Source: JANQRA01 sp035550735
Lineage (GTDB): Bacteria > Actinomycetota > Acidimicrobiia > Spongiisociales > ZC4RG35
DNA length: 50,980 bases
NCBI GenBank assembly: GCA_035550735.1
Contig: DASZOM010000037.1
Location: forward strand, 1-50,980
Direction: 5' to 3'
The position numbers were made by a program, and so were the translations under genes. Shown here piece after piece: positions 14,991 through 22,251 of the stretch; position 1 is the stretch's first letter, and each line of letters begins with the position of its first letter. The notes under the pieces were generated by a model that was given only the letters and a program-made list of their open reading frames with translations, ran no database searches and was not told the origin of the DNA.

Positions 14991-17486
14991 CTAGGACTGC
15001 TCGGGCTTGCTCCTGCTCGAGGTGAGAAGGGCGAACCCACCGACTATCAGCATGAGGATGCCGAGCGCGGCCACCTCGTCGCTGTGCAGACCGGTGAACG
15101 GCAGCTCGGCCGGGTTGGAGCAAGTCTCCACGGTCACCGATCCGGTGCTGTCGAATCCCGCCGGGAACTCGAAGCCCGGATTGGGGGTCGCCGCCCAGGT
15201 GTAGACGTCACCTTCCGGCACCTGGATCGTCCCGTCGCCACTCAGCGTGCCGACGACATCCCCGTCCGAGTTCCGGACGACGACATCGGCGCCACCAGCC
15301 ACCGACATGGTGACGGTGATCCGGCCGACACCTTCGTCGCCCACCAGGTCACACACGCTGCCGACGGTCACCACGATGGAGGCGAGGACCTCATCGGCGC
15401 AGTCACCGATCGTCAACGATCCCGTCGCCGAGGTACCAGGTGGGAACACGAAGCCGGGGGCTGGTGTCGCCACCCAGGTGTAGGTGTCCCCGTCGGGAAC
15501 GGTGAGAGTCCCGTCCTGGGTCAGCGTCCCGACCACCTCGCCGGCCGAGTTGGACACCACCACCTCGGCGCCACCGGCCACTGAGACCGTGACGTTGATC
15601 ACCCCGACCTCGTCGGTCGCATGGCAGACGCCATCGACCGTGTAGAGGATGGAGGCCAACACCTCGTCATCACCGCAGTCTTCGATGTCGAGAGAGCCCT
15701 CGGAGACGAACCCGTCGGGGAAGGCGAACCCGGTGTTGGGCGTGCCCACCCACGAATAGGAGGCCCCCTGCGGGACGTTGATCGATCCCGATTCGTCCAG
15801 CGAGCCGACCGAGGCGCCGTTGGCATCCTCGAACTCGACCACGGCGCCCTGGGGCACACTCATCGTCACCGACAGGATGCCTTGTCCGACCGGCAGGCCA
15901 TTCGGGTTGTCACAGACGCCGGCGACTTCGAAGGTCACCTCGCAGGGGTCGATGGTGAACTGACCGGTGCCGTCACCGGTGAGCCCGAATCCGGGCCCCG
16001 CGGTCGCCTCCCAGTAGTAGGTGCCCGGGGCGAGATCGAAGGTGCCGCCCGTGGACGTGTTGAGCACCTCCGTCGTCATGCCCGCGTCGGAGTACACCAC
16101 CAGCGTGGCGGACGAGTCCGGGTCGATGGTGATGGTCACCTCACCGACCGGATTGCCCTGCCCGTCCACCTCACAGACGCCGTCGGCGGCCACGCTCACC
16201 GACGATTCACATGGGTCGATGGTGAACTGACCGGAGGTGTCACCGGTGAGATCGAATCCGGTTCCGGGCGTGGCCTGCCAGTAATAGGTGCCTGGTGCCA
16301 GCGGGAAGTCACTGCTCGTCGACGTCGACAAGACCTCATTGGTCATCCCCGCGTCGTCGTAGACGGTCACGGTTGCCCCGGATGCCGGGTCGACCGTGAT
16401 GCTGACCGAGCCCTGGGGCAGACCCTGGTCGTCCGTGGTGCAGGGCTCTGCCACGATGACGACCGATGCCGCACACGGCTCGACCGTGAACTGGCCCTGC
16501 GACTGCCCCTCGATGACATGTCCGTCCGCCGCCGTGGCCCTCCAGTAATAGGTCCCCGGTGAGAGGCCACTCACCGTCCCTGAGGACGTGAGGGTGTCGA
16601 TCAGACCGGTGAAGTCGGAGTTCTGATAGATCTCCACCGTGGCTCCGGAGGCGGGGTCGATCACGACGTCGGCGGTGCCTGCAGGCACGCCCTGGACGAC
16701 CTCGCACACACCGGCGGTGACGCTCACCTCGACGGGCACGTCATCCGGAGCCTCCTGATAACAGAAGGTGATGTGGCTCAGCCCGTAGTACTTGTCGTTC
16801 TTCGGGTTGTCCGGCGCATGGAGGCCAGTGCCCCCCATGTCGCCGTCGTAGTTGAAGACGTTCGCCCCGGGACCACCCTTGACGATCACCTGGTACACCG
16901 GCACGGTGCTCGTCCAGTCGAACACGTCGCCGCTCCCGATCGAGATCGTGAACTCGTCGTTGGGGCCGAAGGTCCCGCTCGCCGCCGGGTCGACCTTCAC
17001 CTCGAGATAGCCCGAGGGACACGATGGGTTGAAGCAGTCCTGGTCGACCAGGAACGCCGCGGTGATCGAATCCGGGTGACCGTTGCCCGGAGCCGCGCCG
17101 TTGACCCAGTTCCCCTCGGCCCAGGCGCGAACCTGGATCGTCTCACCCCACAGCTCGTCGGCCGGGAAGGATCCGCTGAAGCTGTAGCCGTTCCCGGCGT
17201 TGTAAGCGCCGTTGTCGACTTCAGTCCATGCTCCGCCGTTGACGCTGACCTGGATGCGGATGTCGTTGTGGTCCGATCCCGACGCCCCAGTGGTCAGCCA
17301 GCTGGTCGACGTGTAGTTGATGATCGGCTTGCCGTTCTCACACGCCTCGGTGGCGGTGATGGTTGGATGATGAGCCCACGCCGGCTCGGCGAAGACCACC
17401 ATCATCGACAAAATCAGCGAGACGGCGGCTGCCAATGACAGCAAGCGCTCGTTGGTCCGGTTACGTGCGAGGGTTGCGAAGCTCAC
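14991..17486 (-). CDS. LPFTG-anchored surface protein, three A and three B repeats (cassette 3)
   Basis: 831 aa. Signal peptide 1-38 (EPAWA before HHPTITATEACENGKP). Residues 39-250 are a distinct N-terminal region of a kind seen in actinobacterial wall proteins. Three A repeats (about 254-512, core LxPGTYYWxATxGxGFxLTG) are followed by three B repeats (about 517-793). Each repeat is bracketed by cysteines. LPFTG starts at residue 795, followed by a helix and a tail with Arg/Lys. The start is GTG, overlapping by 4 nt (GTGA) the stop of a 19-codon leader ORF that begins at the ATG placed as in cassettes 1 and 2. Largest of the three paralogues. Function unknown. Confidence 0.85.
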   Translation of the reverse strand: MSFATLARNRTNERLLSLAAAVSLILSMMVVFAEPAWAHHPTITATEACENGKPIINYTSTSWLTTGASGSDHNDIRIQVSVNGGAWTEVDNGAYNAGNGYSFSGSFPADELWGETIQVRAWAEGNWVNGAAPGNGHPDSITAAFLVDQDCFNPSCPSGYLEVKVDPAASGTFGPNDEFTISIGSGDVFDWTSTVPVYQVIVKGGPGANVFNYDGDMGGTGLHAPDNPKNDKYYGLSHITFCYQEAPDDVPVEVSVTAGVCEVVQGVPAGTADVVIDPASGATVEIYQNSDFTGLIDTLTSSGTVSGLSPGTYYWRATAADGHVIEGQSQGQFTVEPCAASVVIVAEPCTTDDQGLPQGSVSITVDPASGATVTVYDDAGMTNEVLSTSTSSDFPLAPGTYYWQATPGTGFDLTGDTSGQFTIDPCESSVSVAADGVCEVDGQGNPVGEVTITIDPDSSATLVVYSDAGMTTEVLNTSTGGTFDLAPGTYYWEATAGPGFGLTGDGTGQFTIDPCEVTFEVAGVCDNPNGLPVGQGILSVTMSVPQGAVVEFEDANGASVGSLDESGSINVPQGASYSWVGTPNTGFAFPDGFVSEGSLDIEDCGDDEVLASILYTVDGVCHATDEVGVINVTVSVAGGAEVVVSNSAGEVVGTLTQDGTLTVPDGDTYTWVATPAPGFVFPPGTSATGSLTIGDCADEVLASIVVTVGSVCDLVGDEGVGRITVTMSVAGGADVVVRNSDGDVVGTLSGDGTIQVPEGDVYTWAATPNPGFEFPAGFDSTGSVTVETCSNPAELPFTGLHSDEVAALGILMLIVGGFALLTSSRSKPEQS

Positions 17487-17542
17487 AGGGCCCCACCCCC
17501 AGCGATGACGGCCGAGCTCGACCGACAGTACAGCGCGTCCAT
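17483..17542 (-). CDS. 19-aa leader ORF before cassette 3
   Basis: ATG at 17542 lies 4 nt after GGGATAGG, the position where cassettes 1 and 2 start their surface proteins. It encodes MDALYCRSSSAVIAGGGAL and stops at a TGA that overlaps the GTG start of the 831-aa gene by 4 nt. The arrangement suggests translational coupling, so the RNA element would control the leader and through it the large gene. It could also be a remnant of a former N-terminus after a frameshift. Confidence 0.5.
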   Translation of the reverse strand: MDALYCRSSSAVIAGGGAL

Positions 17543-17546
17543 TTAC

Positions 17547-17677
17547 CCTATCCCTTCGTCGCGTTGGGATAGGTCGGTCTCACCACTGGCTCAGCCGGAC
17601 CGAGGTGACCGCCTTACAGGCCCGGCTTCGATGCCTCCCTATTTCCCCCTTAACGGGTTGACCACTCGACGTGGCCA
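17547..17677 (-). ncRNA. Structured 5' leader element, copy 3 (candidate riboswitch)
   Basis: Leader of cassette 3. P0: TGGCCAC (17671-17677) with GTGGTCA (17659-17665). Outer helix: GGGAGG (17634-17639) with CC..UCCC inside 17566-17573. P2: GCCGGGCC (17619-17626) with GGTCCGGC (17594-17601). Loop GGTCACC (17604-17610) is complementary to GGTGAGACC (17576-17584). CCTATCCC (17566-17573) can pair with GGGATAGG (17547-17554); copies 1 and 2 have a G-U where this copy has A-U. The promoter places the RNA start near 17677. Confidence 0.75.
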
Positions 17678-17683
17678 GTCACC

Positions 17684-17713
17684 ACAGTGAAGCACACAGG
17701 CAGTGACTGTCAA
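17684..17713 (-). promoter_or_regulatory. Promoter of surface-protein cassette 3
   Basis: TTGACA (17708-17713) and CACTGT (17684-17689) 18 nt apart on the minus strand, the same geometry as for cassette 2. With the RNA element (17547-17677) and the clpX terminator region it fills the 318-nt gap between cassette 3 and clpX. Confidence 0.65.
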
Positions 17714-17769
17714 CCACGCAAAATGGTCGCCTTCGAGGAGGGAAATTAGCGACGAGGTTCGGGGCATGC

Positions 17770-17796
17770 CCGACCTTCGCATGGGTCGGAAGACCC
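17770..17796 (-). terminator. Hairpin after clpX
   Basis: CCGACC (17770-17775) pairs with GGTCGG (17784-17789), and an overlapping GGGTC/GACCC stem (17783-17796) is an alternative. It lies 9-35 nt past the clpX stop. Modest stability, so the call rests partly on position. Confidence 0.4.
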
Positions 17797-17804
17797 AATT
17801 CAGG

Positions 17805-19067
17805 TCAGGCGGAGCGTTCCGTGGGCTCGGAGACCCGGCGGTTGGGAACCAAGGTCGGGTTGACCTTCTTCTCCACGACATCCCTGTCGATCATCACCCG
17901 CTCCACGTCGTCGCGCCCGGGGAGGTCGTACATGGTGTTGAGCAGCACCTCTTCCATGATGGCGCGCAAGCCCCGAGCGCCGGTGGAGCGCTTCAAGGCC
18001 TGCTCGGCGATCGCATCGAGCGAGTCGGGGGTGAACACCAGCTCGACATCGTCCATCTCGAACATCCTTGCGTATTGCTTGGTGAGCGCGTTCTTCGGCT
18101 CGGTGAGGATCCGGACCAGTGACTCCTTGTCGAGATCGTCGACCGTGGCGGTGACCGGGAGACGCCCGATGAATTCCGGGATCAGCCCGTATTTCATCAA
18201 GTCCTCGGGCAGGACCTCGGAGATGAGCTCGGTCGGCCGCCCGTCGCTCTTCGACTTGAGCTCGGCGCCGAAGCCGACGCCACGCTTGCCGATCCGGTGG
18301 GCGATGATGTCCTCGAGGCCGCCGAAGGCGCCGCCACAGATGAAGAGGACGTTGGTGGTGTCGAGTTGGATGAACTCCTGGTGGGGATGCTTGCGCCCAC
18401 CCTGGGGCGGGACCGAGGCGACGGTGCCCTCGAGGATCTTGAGGAGTGCCTGTTGCACACCCTCACCCGAGACATCCCTGGTGATCGAGGGATTCTCCGC
18501 CTTGCGTGAGACCTTGTCGATCTCGTCGATGTAGATGATCCCCTGCTGTGCCCGGTTGACGTCGTAGTCGGCAGCCTGGAGCAGTTTGAGAAGGATGTTC
18601 TCCACGTCCTCGCCGACGTAGCCGGCCTCGGTCAGGCTGGTGGCGTCGGCGATGGCGAAGGGGACGTTGAGCTGACGGGCGAGCGTCTGGGCGAGAAGGG
18701 TCTTCCCGCTCCCGGTGGGCCCGATGAGCATGATGTTCGACTTCTGCAGCTCGACGTCGCGCTGGATGTCACCGGAGCGGATTCGCTTGTAGTGGTTGTA
18801 CACCGCCACGGAGAGCTTCTTCTTCGCCTCCTCCTGGCCCACGACGTAGTCGTCGAGGTACATCTTGATCTCGGAGGGCTTGGGCAGCTCGGTGAAGCTG
18901 ATCTCCTCGGTGGTGGAGAACTCCTCCTCGATGATCTCGTTGCAGAGATCGATGCACTCGTCGCAGATGTAGACGCTCGGTCCGGCGATGAGCTTCTTGA
19001 CTTGCTTCTGGGACTTACCGCAGAAGCTGCACTTCAACAGCTCCCCGCCGTCGCCGAGTCTGGCCAT
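17805..19067 (-). CDS. clpX: ClpX, ATP-dependent unfoldase of ClpXP
   Basis: AAA+ unfoldase that feeds substrates, including tmRNA-tagged proteins, to ClpP. The 420 aa start with a C4 zinc-binding domain (CSFCGKS at about 15-21, CDECIDLC at about 37-44). Next are Walker A GPTGSGKT, Walker B IIYIDEIDK, sensor and pore-loop regions, and IGKRGVGFGAE with the IGF-like ClpP contact. It follows clpP by 18 nt. The tmRNA and SmpB genes that create its substrates are also in this window. Confidence 0.97.
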   Translation of the reverse strand: MARLGDGGELLKCSFCGKSQKQVKKLIAGPSVYICDECIDLCNEIIEEEFSTTEEISFTELPKPSEIKMYLDDYVVGQEEAKKKLSVAVYNHYKRIRSGDIQRDVELQKSNIMLIGPTGSGKTLLAQTLARQLNVPFAIADATSLTEAGYVGEDVENILLKLLQAADYDVNRAQQGIIYIDEIDKVSRKAENPSITRDVSGEGVQQALLKILEGTVASVPPQGGRKHPHQEFIQLDTTNVLFICGGAFGGLEDIIAHRIGKRGVGFGAELKSKSDGRPTELISEVLPEDLMKYGLIPEFIGRLPVTATVDDLDKESLVRILTEPKNALTKQYARMFEMDDVELVFTPDSLDAIAEQALKRSTGARGLRAIMEEVLLNTMYDLPGRDDVERVMIDRDVVEKKVNPTLVPNRRVSEPTERSA

Positions 19068-19085
19068 CTGAGAATGATCCTCCGC

Positions 19086-19709
19086 TTAGTCGGACGCAGA
19101 GGCTACCGCGGCGAGCTCGCGTCGGGTGAGCACTCCGTCGATCACTCCGTAGTCCTTGGCCTCGTCCGCCATCATCCAGTAGTCCCGCTCGGTGTCCAGT
19201 GAGATCTTCTCCAACGGCTGGCCACTGTGGTCGGCGAGGATCTGGTTGAGCTGCTCACGCATCTGGACGATCAGCCGGGCCTGGATCTCGATGTCGGAGG
19301 CCTGACCCTGGGCTCCGCCATGCGGCTGGTGGAGCATGACCCTGGCGTGGGGCAAGGCGAAGCGCTTGCCCTCGGCGCCACCGGCGAGGATGACCGCAGC
19401 GGCGGAGGCCGCCATGCCCATGCACACCGTGTTCACGTCTGGCTTGATGTACTGCATGGTGTCGTAGATCGCGAAAAGCGACGTGATCGAGCCGCCCGGG
19501 GAGTTGATGTACAGGAAGATGTCCTTGTCCGGGTCATCCGACTCGAGATGCAGCATCTGCGCCATGATCAGGTTGGCGATGGTGTCGTCGATCGGCGTGC
19601 CCAGGAAGATGATGCGGTCCTTGAGCAGCCGGCTGTAGATGTCGAAGTAGCGCTCGCCGCGACTCGTCTGCTCGAAGACCGTGGGGATCACATAGTTGTT
19701 GGCTTTCAT
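19086..19709 (-). CDS. clpP: ClpP protease subunit
   Basis: Serine peptidase of the ClpXP/ClpCP machines. The 207 aa show Ser102 in GMAASAAA, His127 in MLHQPHGG and Asp176 in TERDYWM, so the triad is intact. The usual glycine or methionine after AAS is alanine (AASAAA), a mild variant. Start overlaps the tig stop by 4 nt (ATGA). Many actinobacteria carry two clpP genes in tandem; only one is here. Confidence 0.96.
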   Translation of the reverse strand: MKANNYVIPTVFEQTSRGERYFDIYSRLLKDRIIFLGTPIDDTIANLIMAQMLHLESDDPDKDIFLYINSPGGSITSLFAIYDTMQYIKPDVNTVCMGMAASAAAVILAGGAEGKRFALPHARVMLHQPHGGAQGQASDIEIQARLIVQMREQLNQILADHSGQPLEKISLDTERDYWMMADEAKDYGVIDGVLTRRELAAVASASD

Positions 19710-21082
19710 TCCTCTTCCTCCTCGGCCGTCACGACTTCGTCGTCATCGACTATCTCGGCCTCGACTTCTTGGACCTTCACACTCAGGTCGACCGGATTCC
19801 CATCCTCGTCGACCGGGTCTGCATTGGAAAGGATCGCGTCCAGCGCCCTGTTTCTGAGAATATCACTGGCCAATGCCAATTCCCGGCCGCTACGGCGGAA
19901 GGCATCGAGAAAGGCCACGGGGTCCTGGGCCCGGGCCGCCAGCGACCGGATCGCCGCCGACAACTCCTCCTCGTCGATCTGGATGTTCTCTGCCTCGATC
20001 ACCGCGTCGAGGACGAGCCGGTTGCGCAGTGAAAGCTCGGCCTGGCCGCGGAGGTCGGCGAGAAAGGCCTCCTGGGTGATCCCGGAGGCCCTGAAGTAGT
20101 CGTCCAGCTGCAACTCGGCCTCCTCCAGCCGATGGAGGAAGTCGTGGAGGTGACGGTCCATCTCCGATCGCACCAGGCCCTCGGGGAGATCGATGTCGAC
20201 CTGGTCCCGCAGAGTGGCGAGCACCTTCTCGGAGTACTCAGCCGAGACGGCGCGCAGCTTGGCGTCGGCGAGACCCGTCTCCAGTGCAGCCTGCAACTGC
20301 TCGACCGTCTCGAACTCGGTGTTCTCGTCCACCCATTCGTCGTCGAGCTCGGGGAGGATTCGCTCCTTGACCTCGTGGACGGTGACCGTGAACTCGACCG
20401 ACTCCCCGGCGCGATCGCCGAAACCAGCGGGAAGGGTGCCCTCGAAGGTGAGGACGTCGCCGGCCGAGGCTCCGGTGGCCTGATCGTCGATCCCCTCGAT
20501 GAGGAGCCCCGATCCGACCTCGTAGAGGAGCTCCTCGGCGGTGGCCTCCTCGATCGGCTCGCCGTCTTTCGTCGCCGAGATGTCGATGGAGACGAAGTCG
20601 CCCACCTCCGCGGGACGTTCGACCTCCTCTACCGTGGCGAACTGCTCGAGCATTCGCCGGGTCTGGGTCTCCATGTCCTCTGGGGTCACTGCCGGGTTGG
20701 TCACCTCGATCTTGCGCCCCTTGTAGTTGGGCAGCTCGATCGTCGGCCAGAGGGTGACCTTGACCTCCACCTCCACTCCCCCGTCCACGTCGTCGATCGA
20801 CTCCAGCTCGGGGTTGATCGCCGGCTCGATGTCCTCGTCGCTGAGCACATCGTTCAGTGTCGGGTTGAGCAGGTCCTCGATCGCCTCCTGTCTCACCCGA
20901 TCCGCCCCGACCGTCGCCTCGATTATCGGAAGTGGCGCCTTGCCCGGGCGGAACCCATGGATCTTGATCTCCTGGGCCAGTTTGCGGGCTGCACCCTTCT
21001 TCGCCTCGTTGATCTGCTCATCGGTGATCGTGAAGCGAACGAGACGTTCGAAGGCCCCGGACTCGGTGACAGTGACGGTCAT
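19706..21082 (-). CDS. tig: Trigger factor, ribosome-bound chaperone
   Basis: Folding helper at the ribosome exit with peptidyl-prolyl isomerase activity. The 458 aa have the ribosome-binding signature in KIHGFRPGKAPLPII (about 45-60), a PPIase domain from about 150 to 240 (VGDFVSIDISATKDGEPI), and a helical C-terminal chaperone domain with an acidic end. The start is the ATG after the SD AAAGGAAA; a longer reading would run into a tRNA-His gene. Operon tig-clpP-clpX, the classical order. Confidence 0.95.
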   Translation of the reverse strand: MTVTVTESGAFERLVRFTITDEQINEAKKGAARKLAQEIKIHGFRPGKAPLPIIEATVGADRVRQEAIEDLLNPTLNDVLSDEDIEPAINPELESIDDVDGGVEVEVKVTLWPTIELPNYKGRKIEVTNPAVTPEDMETQTRRMLEQFATVEEVERPAEVGDFVSIDISATKDGEPIEEATAEELLYEVGSGLLIEGIDDQATGASAGDVLTFEGTLPAGFGDRAGESVEFTVTVHEVKERILPELDDEWVDENTEFETVEQLQAALETGLADAKLRAVSAEYSEKVLATLRDQVDIDLPEGLVRSEMDRHLHDFLHRLEEAELQLDDYFRASGITQEAFLADLRGQAELSLRNRLVLDAVIEAENIQIDEEELSAAIRSLAARAQDPVAFLDAFRRSGRELALASDILRNRALDAILSNADPVDEDGNPVDLSVKVQEVEAEIVDDDEVVTAEEEEE

Positions 21083-21106
21083 TTGTTTCCTTTGGCGTTC
21101 ATGTGC

Positions 21107-21131
21107 GACCGCCCGGCGATGCCGGGCGGTC
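21107..21131 (-). terminator. Hairpin between tRNA-His and tig
   Basis: A perfect 11-bp stem (GACCGCCCGGC at 21107-21117 with 21121-21131) around a 3-nt loop, 5 nt after the tRNA-His 3' end and 24 nt before the tig ATG. It can end the tRNA transcript. Because no room for a promoter remains before tig, it may act as an attenuator for read-through into tig-clpPX. Confidence 0.6.
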
Positions 21132-21136
21132 TCCGG

Positions 21137-21211
21137 GGTGACCGACGGGATTTGAACCCGCGACTTCCTGGACCACAACCAGGTGCTCTACCAGCCTGAG
21201 CTACGGCCACC
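21137..21211 (-). tRNA. tRNA-His (GTG)
   Basis: Cloverleaf with acceptor GTGGCCG/CGGTCAC, an encoded extra 5' G opposite C73 as in tRNA-His, and anticodon loop TTGTGGT (GTG). No CCA is encoded. Third of three tRNA genes read toward tig. Confidence 0.95.
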
Positions 21212-21232
21212 ATGTGGCGAACGGGTCTCCAG

Positions 21233-21306
21233 CGCCCCCGGGAGGACTCGAACCCCCAACCTGCGGATTAGAAGTCCGCTGCTCTATCCAATTGAGCTAC
21301 AGGGGC
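21233..21306 (-). tRNA. tRNA-Arg (TCT)
   Basis: Acceptor GCCCCTG/CGGGGGC with one T-G pair, anticodon stem GCGGA/TCCGC and loop CTTCTAA, giving TCT. The T arm GGGGGTTCGAGTCCTCC is standard. CCA not encoded. Confidence 0.95.
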
Positions 21307-21339
21307 GGGGCTGACTCGGCCCCGGAGGGCGACCCGTCG

Positions 21340-21412
<73 letters not shown>

Positions 21413-21488
21413 GCCGCTCACAGTGTAAAGCCTCGGTCGGGCTGGTCGGAACCGGGTTTCTGTCCCAGTGGACTCTGATGATCGCGGC

Positions 21489-21929
21489 ATGAGAACCAGA
21501 CCATGTGGATCATGCGGACAACGCCTTCCCCTCGACAAATTTGGTTACCGCGATCGGGCTAGGCAGAAACTTCAGAGCTATTGCCGAGAATGCGCTAATG
21601 CGGCATGGCGGCGTTGGTACGCGGATCCGGCCAACAAACAACGCCACCTGACGGCGCTCACCTCGCGAAGGAAACGGCGCATTGAGAGGAACAAGATGAT
21701 CGTTAGAGGGCTCAAAGCCGTTCCATGCGTCGACTGCCATCAGCACTTCCCGACTGAGGTGATGGACTTCGACCACCTCGAGGGTAAGGAAGCCCTCATC
21801 TCGAAACTGGTCTATACAGCAAGCACCGAGCGACTACTCCGGGAGATCCGAAAGTGCCAAGTAGTATGCGCAAACTGCCACCGACTCCGGACTACAGCGC
21901 GGATTCGAGGACTCTCGCTGCGCAGCTAG
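21489..21929 (+). CDS. HNH-type zinc-finger nuclease-like protein
   Basis: 146 aa from the ATG (an in-frame GTG 21 nt upstream is possible). The N-terminus has a zinc ribbon CGSCGQRLPLDKFGYR..YCREC. The C-terminal half has CVDCHQHFPTEVMDFDHL and CQVVCANCHRLRT, the pattern of HNH endonucleases (DFDH with two CxxC pairs). It lies alone between oppositely oriented tRNA clusters and its codons look less GC-rich than its neighbours, so horizontal acquisition is plausible. No SD is evident. Activity and substrate are unknown; no intron or phage genes are next to it. Confidence 0.7.
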   Translation: MRTRPCGSCGQRLPLDKFGYRDRARQKLQSYCRECANAAWRRWYADPANKQRHLTALTSRRKRRIERNKMIVRGLKAVPCVDCHQHFPTEVMDFDHLEGKEALISKLVYTASTERLLREIRKCQVVCANCHRLRTTARIRGLSLRS

Positions 21930-21942
21930 CATGTGCGCAACT

Positions 21943-22016
21943 CGGGCTGTGGCGCAGCTTGGTAGCGCGCGACGTTTGGGACGTCGAGGTCGTCGGTTCA
22001 AGTCCGACCAGCCCGA
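21943..22016 (+). tRNA. tRNA-Pro (TGG)
   Basis: Acceptor CGGGCTG/CAGCCCG, anticodon stem CGACG/CGTCG with loop TTTGGGA (TGG), T arm GTCGGTTCAAGTCCGAC. It begins 13 nt after the HNH-type ORF. Confidence 0.95.
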
Positions 22017-22056
22017 CCGGGGTGCTTTTCCCGTTCGCATAGGTAGCCTCTGGCTC

Positions 22057-22129
22057 GGGCCGCTAGCACAATTGGCAGTGCAGGGCGCTCTTAACGCCAA
22101 GGTTCTGGGTTCGAGTCCCAGGCGGCCCA
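22057..22129 (+). tRNA. tRNA-Lys (CTT)
   Basis: Acceptor GGGCCGC/GCGGCCC, loop CTCTTAA giving CTT, T arm CTGGGTTCGAGTCCCAG. The top pair of the anticodon stem is G-A and the other four pair normally. D arm is GCAC/GTGC. Confidence 0.92.
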
Positions 22130-22150
22130 CTCCCCCGACTTTAAGTCCAC

Positions 22151-22233
22151 GCGGGTGTGGCGGAATGGCAGACGCGCAGGGTTTAGGTCCCTGTGGGGTA
22201 ACTCCCGTGGAGGTTCAAGTCCTCTCGCCCGCA
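22151..22233 (+). tRNA. tRNA-Leu (TAG)
   Basis: Class II tRNA with long variable arm (GTGGGGTAACTCCCGT), acceptor GCGGGTG/CGCCCGC, anticodon stem CAGGG/CCCTG with loop TTTAGGT (TAG). Last of three plus-strand tRNA genes. Confidence 0.95.
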
Positions 22234-22251
22234 CCGATCGGCTGGCCCATT

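Noticed and set aside
11918..17486. Surface-protein island as a prophage or integrated element
   Set aside because: No integrase, tRNA target, att-like repeats or phage genes; the repeats found are the cassette leaders and terminators.
13041..17677. Assignment of the leader RNA to c-di-GMP, c-di-AMP, cobalamin or SAM riboswitches
   Set aside because: There are only loose resemblances (for example GAGCCA...AGACCGGCC to a B12 box). The conserved cores of those classes are not present in the right order.
21489..21929. HNH ORF as an intron-encoded homing endonuclease
   Set aside because: None of the flanking tRNA genes is interrupted and no intron structure is visible.
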